Assembly: GCA_022605955.1 (NCBI GenBank)
Contig: JAKCOZ010000220.1
Coordinates: forward strand, 341,337-405,336
DNA: 64,000 bases
From: Rallus limicola
Taxonomy: Eukaryota > Chordata > Aves > Gruiformes > Rallidae
Direction of reading: 5' to 3'
The notes under the pieces were generated by a model. The model saw only the letters and a list, made by a program, of their open reading frames with translations. It did no database searches and was not told the DNA's origin. Shown here in pieces: positions 23,601 through 35,400 of the stretch (position 1 is its first letter; every line of letters begins with the position of its first letter). The position numbers and the translations under genes are program-made.

Positions 23601-25699
23601 AACATGCCTGGAACCTCCTACGGTGCTTTTCTCGGCCCTAGCAGACTGCAGTTCAAAACATGCTAAACGTCCAGCAATAACTCCCAAAGTAAAGAAGCTA
23701 GGCCTGAAAGGCATAGCTTGTCTGAAACCTCCTAACAGGACACACGAGCAGACCCTGTCACTTTGGCTCTCAGCCTTTTCCTTTGCCTGGAAAGAGGGAA
23801 CATGCCTGGAACCTCCTACGGTGCTTTTCTCGGCCCTAGCAGACTGCAGTTCAAAACATGCTAAACGTCCAGCAATAACTCCCAAAGTAAAGAAGCGAGG
23901 CCTGAAAGGCATAGCTTGTCTGAAACCTCCTAACAGGACACACGAGCAGACCCTGTCACTTTGGCTCTCAGCCTTTTCCTTTGCCTGGAAAGAGGGAACA
24001 TGCCTGGAACCTCCTACGGTGCTTTTCTCGGCCCTAGCAGACTGCAGTTCAAAACATGCTAAACGTCCAGCAATAACTCCCAAAGTAAAGAAGCGAGGCC
24101 TGAAAGGCATAGCTTGTCTGAAACCTCCTAACAGGACACACGAGCAGACCCTGTCACTTTGGCTCTCAGCCTTTTCCTTTGCCTGGAAAGAGGGAACATG
24201 CCTGGAACGTCCTACGGTGCTTTTCTCGGCCCTAGCAGACTGCAGTTCAAAACATGCTAAACGTCCAGCAATAACTCCCAAAGTAAAGAAGCGAGGCCTG
24301 AAAGGCATAGCTTGTCTGAAACCTCCTAACAGGACACACGAGCAGACCCTGTCACTTTGGCTCTCAGCCTTTTCCTTTGCCTGGAAAGAGGGAACATGCC
24401 TGGAACCTCCTACGGTGCTTTTCTCGGCCCTAGCAGACTGCAGTTCAAAACATGCTAAACGTCCAGCAATAACTCCCAAAGTAAAGAAGCGAGGCCTGAA
24501 AGGCATAGCTTGTCTGAAAACTCCTAACAGGACACACGAGCAGACCCTGTCACTTTGGCTCTCAGCCTTTTCCTTTGCCTGGAAAGAGGGAACATGCCTG
24601 GAACCTCCTACGGTGCTTTTCTCGGCCCTAGCAGACTGCAGTTCAAAACATGCTAAACGTCCAGCAATAACTCCCAAAGTAAAGAAGCTAGGCCTGAAAG
24701 GCATAGCTTGTTTGAAACCTCCTAATAGGACACACGAGCAGACCCTGTCACTTTGGCTCTCAGCCTTTTCCTTTGCCTGGAAAGAGTGAACATGCCTGGA
24801 ACCTCCTACGGTGCTTTTCTCGGCCCTAGCAGACTGCAGTTCAAAACATGCTAAACGTCCAGCAATAACTCCCAAAGTAAAGAAGCTAAGCCTGAAAGGC
24901 ATAGCTTGTCTGAAACCTCCTAACAGGACACACGAGCAGACCCTGTCACTTTGGCTCTCAGCCTTTTCCTTTGCCTGGAAAGAGGGAACATGCCTGGAAC
25001 CTCCTACGGTGCTTTTCTCGGCCCTAGCAGACTGCAGTTCAAAACATGCTAAACGTCCAGCAATAACTCCCAAAGTAAAGAAGCTAGGCCTGAAAGGCAT
25101 AGCTTGTCTGAAACCTCCTCACAGGACACACGAGCAGACCCTGTCACTTTGGCTCTCAGCCTTTTCCTTTGCCTGGAAAGAGGGAACATGCCTGGAACCT
25201 CCTACTGTGCTTTTCTCGGCCCTAGCAGACTGCAGTTCAAAACATGCTAAACGTCCAGCAATAACTCCCAAAGTAAAGAAGCTAGGCCTGAAAGGCATAG
25301 CTTGTCTGAAACCTCCTAACAGGACACACGAGCAGACCCTGTCACTTTGGCTCTCAGCCTTTTCCTTTGCCTGGAAAGAGGGAACATGCCTGGAACCTCC
25401 TACGGTGCTTTTCTCGGCCCTAGCAGACTGCAGTTCAAAACATGCTAAACGTCCAGCAATAACTCCCAAAGTAAAGAAGCGAGGCCTGAAAGGCATAGCT
25501 TGTCTGAAACCTCCTAACAGGACACACGAGCAGACCCTGTCGCTTTGGCTCTCAGCCTTTTCCTTTGCCTGGAAAGAGGGAACATGCCTGGAACCTCCTA
25601 CGGTGCTTTTCTCGGCCCTAGCAGACTGCAGTTCAAAACATGCTAAACGTCCAGCAATAACTCCCAAAGTAAAGAAGCGAGGCCTGAAAGGCATAGCTT

Positions 25700-27090
25700 G
25701 TCTGAAACCTCCTAACAGGACACAGGAGCAGACCCTGTCACTTTGGCTCTCAGCCTTTTCCTTTGCCTGGAAAGAGGGAACATGCCTGGAACATCCTACG
25801 GTGCTTTTCTCGGCCCTACCAGACTGCAGCTCAAAACATGCTAAACGTCCAGCAATAACTCCCAAAGTAAAGAAGCTAGGCCTGAAAGGCATAGCTTGTC
25901 TGAAACCTCCTAACAGGACACACGAGCAGACCCTGTCACTTTGGCTCTCAGCCTTTTCCTTTGCCTGGAAAGAGGGAACATGCCTGGAACCTCCTACGGT
26001 GCTTTTCTCGGCCCTAGCAGACTGCAGTTCAAAACATGCTAAACGTCCAGCAATAACTCCCAAAGTAAAGAAGCTAGGCCTGAAAGGCGTAGCTTGTCTG
26101 AAACCTCCTAACAGGACACACGAGCAGACCCTGTCACTTTGGCTCTCAGCCTTTTCCTTTGCCTGGAAAGAGGGAACATGCCTGGAACCTCCTACGGTGC
26201 TTTTCTCGGCCCTAGCAGACTGCAGTTCAATACATGCTAAACGTCCAGCAATAACTCCCAAAGTAAAGAAGCGAGGCCTGAAAGGCATAGCTTGTCTGAA
26301 ACCTCCTAACAGGACACACGAGCAGACCCTGTCACTTTGGCTCTCAGCCTTTTCCTTTGCCTGGAAAGAGGGAACATGCCTGGAACCTCCTACGGTGCTT
26401 TTCTCGGCCCTAGCAGACTGCAGTTCAAAACATGCTAAACGTCCAGCAATAACTCCCAAAGTAAAGAAGCGAGGCCTGAAAGGCATAGCTTGTCTGAAAC
26501 CTCCTAACAGGACACACGAGCAGACCCTGTCGCTTTGGCTCTCAGCCTTTTCCTTTGCCCCGAAAGAGGGAACATGCCTGGAACCTCCTACGGTGCTTTT
26601 CTCGGCCCTAGCAGACTGCAGTTCAAAACATGCTAAACGTCCAGCAATAACTCCCAAAGTAAAGAAGCTAGGCCTGAAAGGCATAGCTTGTCTGAAACCT
26701 CCTAACAGGACACACGAGCAGACCCTGTCACTTTGGCTCTCAGCCTTTTCCTTTGCCTGGAAAGAGTGAACATGCCTGGAACCTCCTACGGTGCTTTTCT
26801 CGGCCCTAGCAGACTGCAGTTCAAAACATGATAAACGTCCAGCAATAACTCCCAAAGTAAAGAAGCTAGGCCTGAAAGGCATAGCTTGTCTGAAACCTCC
26901 TAACAGGACACACGAGCAGACCCTGTCACTTTGGCTCTCAGCCTTTTACTTTGCCTGGAAAGAGGGAACATGCCTGGAACCTCCTACAGTGCTTTTCTCG
27001 GCCCTAGCAGACTGCAGTTCAAAACATGCTAAACGTCCAGCAATAACTCCCAAAGTAAAGAAGCTAGGCCTGAAAGGCATAGCTTGTCTG
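25700..27090 (+). repeat. 15-unit-offset duplication, left copy
   Basis: Markers recur 2,970 bp (15 x 198) downstream: TACCAGACTG (25,817 and 28,787), GGCGTAGC, CAATACATG, TTGCCCCGAAAG (26,555 and 29,525), GAGTGAACA followed by CATGATAAA (26,769 and 29,739), and CTTTTACTTTGCC (near 26,945 and 29,915). The match stops where this copy has CATCACAGG (27,096) and the other has CCTAACAGG. Confidence 0.8.
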
Positions 27091-27589
27091 AAACCTCATC
27101 ACAGGACACACGAGCAGACCCTGTCACTTTGGCTCTCAGCCTTTTCCTTTGCCTGGAAAGAGGGAACATGCCTGGAACCTCCTACGGTGCTTTTCTCGGC
27201 CCTAGCAGACTGCAGTTCAAAACATGCTAAACGTCCAGCAATAACTCCCAAAGTAAAGAAGCTAGGCCTGAAAGGCATAGCTTGTCTGAAACCTCCTAAC
27301 AGGACACACGAGCAGACCCTGTCACTTTGGCTCTCAGCCTTTTCCTTTGCCTGGAAAGAGGGAACATGCCTGGAACCTCCTACGGTGCTTTTCTCGGCCC
27401 TAGCAGACTGCAGTTCAAAACATGCTAAACGTCCAGCAATAACTCCCAAAGTAAAGAAGCTAGGCCTGAAAGGCATAGCTTGTCTGAAACCACCTAACAG
27501 GACACACGAGCAGACCCTGTCACTTTGGCTCTCAGCCTTTTCCTTTGCCTGGAAAGAGGGAACATGCCTGGAACCTCCTACGGTGCTTT

Positions 27590-29570
27590 TCTCGGCCCTA
27601 GCAGACTGCAGTGCAAAACATGCTAAACGTCCAGCAATAACTCCCAAAGTAAAGAAGCAAGGCCTGAAAGGCATAGCTTGTCTGAAACCTCCTAACAGGA
27701 CACAGGAACAGACCCTGTCACTTTGGCTCTCAGCCTTTTCCTTTGCCTGGAAAGAGGGAACATGCCTGGAACATCCTACGGTGCTTTTCTCGGCCCTACC
27801 AGACTGCAGCTCAAAACATGCTAAACGTCCAGCAATAACACCCAAAGTAAAGAAGCTAGGCCTGAAAGGCATAGCTTGTCTGAAACCTCCTAACAGGACA
27901 CACGAGCAGACCCTGTCACTTTGGCTCTCAGCCTTTTCCTTTGCCTGGAAAGAGGGAACATGCCTGGAACCTCCTACGGTGTTTTTCTCGGCCCTAGCAG
28001 ACTGCAGTTCAAAACATGCTAAACGTCCAGCAATAACTCCCAAAGTAAAGAAGCTAGGCCTGAAAGGCGTAGCTTGTCTGAAACCTCCTAACAGGACACA
28101 CGAGCAGACCCTGTCACTTTGGCTCTCAGCCTTTTCCTTTGCCTGGAAAGAGGGAACATGCCTGGAACCTCCTACGGTGCTTTTCTCGGCCCTAGCAGAC
28201 TGCAGTTCAATACATGCTAAACGTCCATCAATAACTCCCAAAGTAAAGAAGCGAGGCCTGAAAGGCATAGCTTGTCTGAAACCTCCTAACAGGACACACG
28301 AGCAGACCCTGTCACTTTGGCTCTCAGCCTTTTCCTTTGCCTGGAAAGAGGGAACATGCCTGGAACCTCCCACAGTGCTTTTCTCGGCCCTAGCAGACTG
28401 CAGTTCAAAACATGCTAAACATCCAGCAATAACTCCCAAAGTAAAGAAGCTAGGCCTGAAAGGCATAGCTTGTCTGAAACCTCCTAACAGGACACACGAG
28501 CAGACCCTGTCACTTTGGCTCTCAGCCTTTTCCTTTGCCTGGAAAGAGGGAACATGCCTGGAACCTCCTACGGTGCTTTTCTCGGCCCTAGCAGACTGCA
28601 ATTCAAAACATGCTAAACGTCCAGCAATAACTCCCAAAGTAAAGAAGCAAGGCCTGAAAGGCATAGCTTGTCTGAAACCTCCTAACAGGACACAGGAACA
28701 GACCCTGTCACTTTGGCTCTCAGCCTTTTCCTTTGCCTGGAAAGAGGGAACATGCCTGGAACATCCTACGGTGCTTTTCTCGGCCCTACCAGACTGCAGC
28801 TCAAAACATGCTAAACGTCCAGCAATAACACCCAAAGTAAAGAAGCTAGGCCTGAAAGGCATAGCTTGTCTGAAACCTCCTAACAGGACACACGAGCAGA
28901 CCCTGTCACTTTGGCTCTCAGCCTTTTCCTTTGCCTGGAAAGAGGGAACATGCCTGGAACCTCCTACGGTGCTTTTCTCGGCCCTAGCAGACTGCAGTTC
29001 AAAACATGCTAAACGTCCAGCAATAACTCCCAAAGTAAAGAAGCTAGGCCTGAAAGGCGTAGCTTGTCTGAAACCTCCTAACAGGACACACGAGCAGACC
29101 CTGTCACTTTGGCTCTCAGCCTTTTCCTTTGCCTGGAAAGAGGGAACATGCCTGGAACCTCCTACGGTGCTTTTCTCGGCCCTAGCAGACTGCAGTTCAA
29201 TACATGCTAAACGTCCATCAATAACTCCCAAAGTAAAGAAGCGAGGCCTGAAAGGCATAGCTTGTCTGAAACCTCCTAACAGGACACACGAGCAGACCCT
29301 GTCACTTTGGCTCTCAGCCTTTTCCTTTGCCTGGAAAGAGGGAACATGCCTGGAACCTCCTACGGTGCTTTTCTCGGCCCTAGCAGACTGCAGTTCAAAA
29401 CATGCTAAACGTCCAGCAATAACTCCCAAAGTAAAGAAGCGAGGCCTGAAAGGCATAGCTTGTCTGAAACCTCCTAACAGGACACACGAGCAGACCCTGT
29501 CGCTTTGGCTCTCAGCCTTTTCCTTTGCCCCGAAAGAGGGAACATGCCTGGAACCTCCTACGGTGCTTTT
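27590..29570 (+). repeat. Tandem 5-unit (990-bp) higher-order repeat, two copies
   Basis: AGCAAGGCC with ACAGGAACAG recurs at 27,651 and 28,641, and TACCAGACTG with AATAACACCC at 27,797 and 28,787. Both are 990-bp spacings (5 x 198). GGCGTAGC and CAATACATG with CCATCAATAAC follow in the same order in both copies. A third related set begins 11 units later (AGCAAGG at 30,819), lacking GGCGTAGC and CCATCA. Small differences, such as GTGCAAAAC against ATTCAAAAC before AGCAAGG, separate the copies. Confidence 0.82.
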
Positions 29571-32058
29571 CTCGGCCCTAGCAGACTGCAGTTCAAAACA
29601 TGCTAAACGTCCAGCAATAACTCCCAAAGTAAAGAAGCTAGGCCTGAAAGGCATAGCTTGTCTGAAACCTCCTAACAGGACACACGAGCAGACCCTGTCA
29701 CTTTGGCTCTCAGCCTTTTCCTTTGCCTGGAAAGAGTGAACATGCCTGGAACCTCCTACGGTGCTTTTCTCGGCCCTAGCAGACTGCAGTTCAAAACATG
29801 ATAAACGTCCAGCAATAACTCCCAAAGTAAAGAAGCTAGGCCTGAAAGGCATAGCTTGTCTGAAACCTCCTAACAGGACACACGAGCAGACCCTGTCACT
29901 TTGGCTCTCAGCCTTTTACTTTGCCTGGAAAGAGGGAACATGCCTGGAACCTCCTACAGTGCTTTTCTCGGCCCTAGCAGACTGCAGTTCAAAACATGCT
30001 AAACGTCCAGCAATAACTCCCAAAGTAAAGAAGCTAGGCCTGAAAGGCATAGCTTGTCTGAAACCTCCTAACAGGACACATGAGCAGACCCTGTCACTTT
30101 GGCTCTCAGCCTTTTCCTTTGCCTGGAAAGAGGGAACATGCCTGGAACCTCCTACGGTGCTTTTCTCGGCCCTAGCAGACTGCAGTTCAAAACATGCTAA
30201 ACGTCCAGCAATAACTCCCAAAGTAAAGAAGCTAGGCCTGAAAGGCATAGCTTGTCTGAAACCTCCTAACAGGACACACGAGCAGACCCTGTCACTTTGG
30301 CTCTCAGCCTTTTCCTTTGCCTGGAAAGAGGGAACATGCCTGGAACCTCCTACGGTGCTTTTCTCGGCCCTAGCAGACTGCAGTTCAAAACATGCTAAAC
30401 GTCCAGCAATAACACCCAAAGTAAAGAAGCTAGGCCTGAAAGGCATAGCTTGTCTGAAACCACCTAACAGGACACACGAGCAGACCCTGTCACTTTGGCT
30501 CTCAGCCTTTTCCTTTGCCTGGAAAGAGGGAACATGCCTGGAACCTCCCACAGTGCTTTTCTCGGCCCTAGCAGACTGCAGTTCAAAACATGCTAAACAT
30601 CCAGCAATAACTCCCAAAGTAAAGAAGCTAGGCCTGAAAGGCATAGCTTGTCTGAAACCTCCTAACAGGACACACGAGCAGACCCTGTCACTTTGGCTCT
30701 CAGCCTTTTCCTTTGCCTGGAAAGAGGGAACATGCCTGGAACCTCCTACGGTGCTTTTCTCGGCCCTAGCAGACTGCAGTGCAAAACATGCTAAACGTCC
30801 AGCAATAACTCCCAAAGTAAAGAAGCAAGGCCTGAAAGGCATAGCTTGTCTGAAACCTCCTAACAGGACACAGGAACAGACCCTGTCACTTTGGCTCTCA
30901 GCCTTTTCCTTTGCCTGGAAAGAGGGAACATGCCTGGAACATCCTACGGTGCTTTTCTCGGCCCTACCAGACTGCAGCTCAAAACATGCTAAACGTCCAG
31001 CAATAACACCCAAAGTAAAGAAGCTAGGCCTGAAAGGCATAGCTTGTCTGAAACCTCCTAACAGGACACACGAGCAGACCCTGTCACTTTGGCTCTCAGC
31101 CTTTTCCTTTGCCTGGAAAGAGGGAACATGCCTGGAACCTCCTACGGTGCTTTTCTCGGCCCTAGCAGACTGCAGTTCAAAACATGCTAAACGTCCAGCA
31201 ATAACTCCCAAAGTAAAGAAGCTAGGCCTGAAAGGCATAGCTTGTCTGAAACCTCCTAACAGGACACACGAGCAGACCCTGTCACTTTGGCTCTCAGCCT
31301 TTTCCTTTGCCTGGAAAGAGGGAACATGCCTGGAACCTCCTACGGTGCTTTTCTCGGCCCTAGCAGACTGCAGTTCAATACATGCTAAACGTCCAGCAAT
31401 AACTCCCAAAGTAAAGAAGCGAGGCCTGAAAGGCATAGCTTGTCTGAAACCTCCTAACAGGACACACGAGCAGACCCTGTCACTTTGGCTCTCAGCCTTT
31501 TCCTTTGCCTGGAAAGAGGGAACATGCCTGGAACCTCCTACGGTGCTTTTCTCGGCCCTAGCAGACTGCAGTTCAAAACATGCTAAACGTCCAGCAATAA
31601 CTCCCAAAGTAAAGAAGCGAGGCCTGAAAGGCATAGCTTGTCTGAAACCTCCTAACAGGACACACGAGCAGACCCTGTCGCTTTGGCTCTCAGCCTTTTC
31701 CTTTGCCCCGAAAGAGGGAACATGCCTGGAACCTCCTACGGTGCTTTTCTCGGCCCTAGCAGACTGCAGTTCAAAACATGCTAAACGTCCAGCAATAACT
31801 CCCAAAGTAAAGAAGCTAGGCCTGAAAGGCATAGCTTGTCTGAAACCTCCTAACAGGACACACGAGCAGACCCTGTCACTTTGGCTCTCAGCCTTTTCCT
31901 TTGCCTGGAAAGAGTGAACATGCCTGGAACCTCCTACGGTGCTTTTCTCGGCCCTAGCAGACTGCAGTTCAAAACATGATAAACGTCCAGCAATAACTCC
32001 CAAAGTAAAGAAGCTAGGCCTGAAAGGCATAGCTTGTCTGAAACCTCCTAACAGGACA
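28370..32058 (+). repeat. Two adjacent blocks with an 11-unit (2,178-bp) offset
   Basis: CCCACAGTG with AAACATCC (28,370 and 30,548), AGCAAGG (28,641 and 30,819), TACCAGACTG (28,787 and 30,965), TTGCCCCGAAAG (29,525 and 31,703) and GAGTGAACA with CATGATAAA (29,739 and 31,917) are all spaced 2,178 bp. The paired units therefore form two consecutive higher-order units of 11 monomers. The right one ends near 32,058, where GAGAAAACC replaces GAGCAGACC. Confidence 0.8.
28670..30060 (+). repeat. 15-unit-offset duplication, right copy
   Basis: Partner of 25,700-27,090. It also carries changes gained in the 5-unit repeat in which it sits, such as ACAGGAACAG, AATAACACCC and CCATCAATAAC, which the left copy lacks. 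This orders the events: the left copy keeps the older state or came from a different template. Confidence 0.78.
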
Positions 32059-32499
32059 CACGAGAAAACCCTGTCACTTTGGCTCTCAGCCTTTTCCTTT
32101 GCCTGGAAAGAGGGAACATGCCTGGAACCTCCTACGGTGCTTTTCTCGGCCCTAGCAGACTGCAGTTCAAAACATGCTAAACGTCCAGCAATAACTCCCA
32201 AAGTAAAGAAGCGAGGACTGAAAGGCATAGCTTGTCTGAAACCACCTAACAGGACACACGAGCAGACCCTGTCACTTTGGCTCTCAGCCTTTTCCTTTGC
32301 CTGGAAAGAGGGAACATGCCTGGAACCTCCTACAGTGCTTTTCTCGGCCCTAGCAGACTGCAGTTCAAAACATGCTAAACGTCCAGCAATAACTCCCAAA
32401 GTAAAGAAGCTAGGCCTGAAAGGCATAGCTTGTCTGAAACCTCCTAACAGGACACACGAGCAGCCCCTGTCACTTTGGCTCTCAGCCTTTTCCTTTGCC

Positions 32500-35400
32500 T
32501 GGAAAGAGTGAACATGCCTGGAACCTCCTACGGTGCTTTTCTCGGCCCTAGCAGACTGCAGTTCAAAACATGCTAAACGTCCAGCAATAACTCCCAAAGT
32601 AAAGAAGCTAGGCCTGAAAGGCATAGCTTGTCTGAAACCTCCTAACAGGACAAACGAGCAGACCCTGTCACTTTGGCTCTCAGCCTTTTCCTTTGCCTGG
32701 AAAGAGTGAACATGCCTGGAACCTCCTACGGTGCTTTTCTCGGCCCTAGCAGACTGCAGTTCAAAACATGCTAAACGTCCAGCAATAACTCCCAAAGTAA
32801 AGAAGCTAGGCCTGAAAGGCATAGCTTGTCTGAAACCTCCTAACAGGACACACGAGCAGACCCTGTCACTTTGGCTCTCAGCCTTTTCCTTTGCCTGGAA
32901 AGAGGGAACATGCCTGGAACCTCCTACGGTGCTTTTCTCGGCCCTAGCAGACTGCAGTTCAAAACATGCTAAACGTCCAGCAATAACTCCCAAAGTAAAG
33001 AAGCTAGGACTGAAAGGCATAGCTTGTCTGAAACCACCTAACAGGACACACGAGCAGACCCTGTCACTTTGGCTCTCAGCCTTTTCCTTTGCCTGGAAAG
33101 AGGGAACATGCCTGGAACCTCCTACAGTGCTTTTCTCGGCCCTAGCAGACTGCAGTTCAAAACATGCTAAACGTCCAGCAATAACTCCCAAAGTAAAGAA
33201 GCTAGGCCTGAAAGGCATAGCTTGTCTGAAACCTCCTCACAGGACACCCGAGCAGACCCTGTCACTTTGGCTCTCAGCCTTTTCCTTTGCCTGGAAAGAG
33301 GGAACATGCCTGGAACCTCCTACGGTGCTTTTCTCGGCCCTAGCAGACTGCAGTTCAAAACATGCTAAACGTCCAGCAATAACTCCCAAAGTAAAGAAGC
33401 TAGGCCAGAAAGGCATAGCTTGTCTGAAACCTCCTAACAGGACACATGAGCAGACCCTGTCACTTTGGCTCTCAGCCTTTTCCTTTGCCTGGAAAGAGGG
33501 AACATGCCTGGAACCTCCTACGGTGCTTTTCTCGGCCCTAGCAGACTGCAGTTCAAAACATGCTAAACGTCCAGCAATAACTCCCAAAGTAAAGAAGCTA
33601 GGCCTGAAAGGCATAGCTTGTCTGAAACCTCCTAACAGGACACACGAGCAGACCCTGTCACTTTGGCTCTCAGCCTTTTCCTTTGCCTGGAAAGAGGGAA
33701 CATGCCTGGAACCTCCTACGGTGCTTTTCTCGGCCCTAGCAGACTGCCGTTCAAAACATGCTAAACGTCCAGCAATAACTCCCAAAGTAAAGAAGCTAGG
33801 CCTGAAAGGCATAGCTTGTCTGAAACCTCCTAACAGGACACACGAGCAGACCCTGTCACTTTGGCTCTCAGCCTTTTCCTTTGCCTGGAAAGAGGGAACA
33901 TGCCTGGAACCTCCTACGGTGCTTTTCTCGGCCCTAGCAGACTGCAGTTCAAAACATGCTAAACGTCCAGCAATAACTCCCAAAGTAAAGAAGCGAGGCC
34001 TGAAAGGCATAGCTTGTCTGAAACCTCCTAACAGGACACACGAGCAGACCCTGTCACTTTGGCTCTCAGCCTTTTCCTTTGCCTGGAAAGAGGGAACATG
34101 CCTGGAACCTCCTACGGTGCTTTTCTCGGCCCTAGCAGACTGCAGTTCAAAACATGCTAAACGTCCAGCAATAACTCCCAAAGTAAAGAAGCTAGGCCTG
34201 AAAGGCATAGCTTGTCTGAAACCTCATCACAGGAAACACGAGCAGACCCTGTCACTTTGGCTCTCAGCCTTTTCCTTTGCCTGGAAAGAGGGAACATGCC
34301 TGGAACCTCCTACGGTGCTTTTCTCGGCCCTAGCAGACTGCCGTTCAAAACATGCTAAACGTCCAGCAATAACTCCCAAAGTAAAGAAGCTAGGCCTGAA
34401 AGGCATAGCTTGTCTGAAACCTCCTAACAGGACACACGAGCAGACCCTGTCACTTTGGCTCTCAGCCTTTTCCTTTGCCTGGAAAGAGTGAACATGCCTG
34501 GAACCTCCTACGGTGCTTTTCTCGGCCCTAGCAGACTGCAGTTCAAAACATGATAAACGTCCAGCAATAACTCCCAAAGTAAAGAAGCTAGGCCTGAAAG
34601 GCATAGCTTGTCTGAAACCTCCTAACAGGACACACGAGCAGACCCTGTCACTTTGGCTCTCAGCCTTTTCCTTTGCCTGGAAAGAGTGAACATGCCTGGA
34701 ACCTCCTACGGTGCTTTTCTCGGCCCTAGCAGACTGCAGTTCAAAACATGCTAAACGTCCAGCAATAACTCCCAAAGTAAAGAAGCTAGGCCTGAAAGGC
34801 ATAGCTTGTCTGAAACCTCCTAACAGGACACACGAGCAGACCCTGTCACTTTGGCTCTCAGCCTTTTCCTTTGCCTGGAAAGAGGGAACATGCCTGGAAC
34901 CTCCTACGGTGCTTTTCTCGGCCCTAGCAGACTGCAGTTCAAAACATGCTAAACGTCCAGCAATAACTCTCAAAGTAAAGAAGCTAGGCCTGAAAGGCAT
35001 AGCTTGTCTGAAACCAACTAACAGGACACACGAGCAGACCCTGTCACTTTGGCTCTCAGCCTTTTCCTTTGCCTGGAAAGAGGGAACATGCCTGGAACCT
35101 CCCACAGTGCTTTTCTCGGCCCTAGGAGACTGCAGTTCAAAACATGCTAAAAGTCCAGCAATAACTCCCAAAGTAAAGAAGCTAGGCCTGAAAGGCATAG
35201 CTTGTCTGAAACCTCCTAACAGGACACACGAGCAGACCCTGTCACTTTGGCTCTCAGCCTTTTCCTTTGCCTGGAAAGAGGGAACATGCCTGGAACCTCC
35301 TACGGTGCTTTTCTCGGCCCTAGCAGACTGCAGTTCAAAACATGCTAAACGTCCAGCAATAACTCCCAAAGTAAAGAAGCTAGGCCTGAAAGGCATAGCT

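Larger units (their letters stand above)
1..32500 (+). repeat. Array domain A: stop-bearing higher-order repeat domain
   Basis: This part is set apart by linked variants that are absent or nearly absent further right. They include GAGTGAACA in place of GAGGGAACA (15 units by 32,511), GTTTGG for GCCTGG (first at 1607), ACACCAGCAG (near 776, 5329, 7707, 12261 and 21963), AAACCTCC (1093, 5647, 8023, 12577, 22279), TACCAGACTG (3641, 10571, 14729, 17303, 25817, 27797, 28787, 30965) and CAATACATG. AGCGAGG alternates with AGCTAGG and is common here but rare in the right half. Marker spacings are exact multiples of 198. The right edge is gradual: the stop variant continues to 36,669 in the transitional domain. 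Confidence 0.8.
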
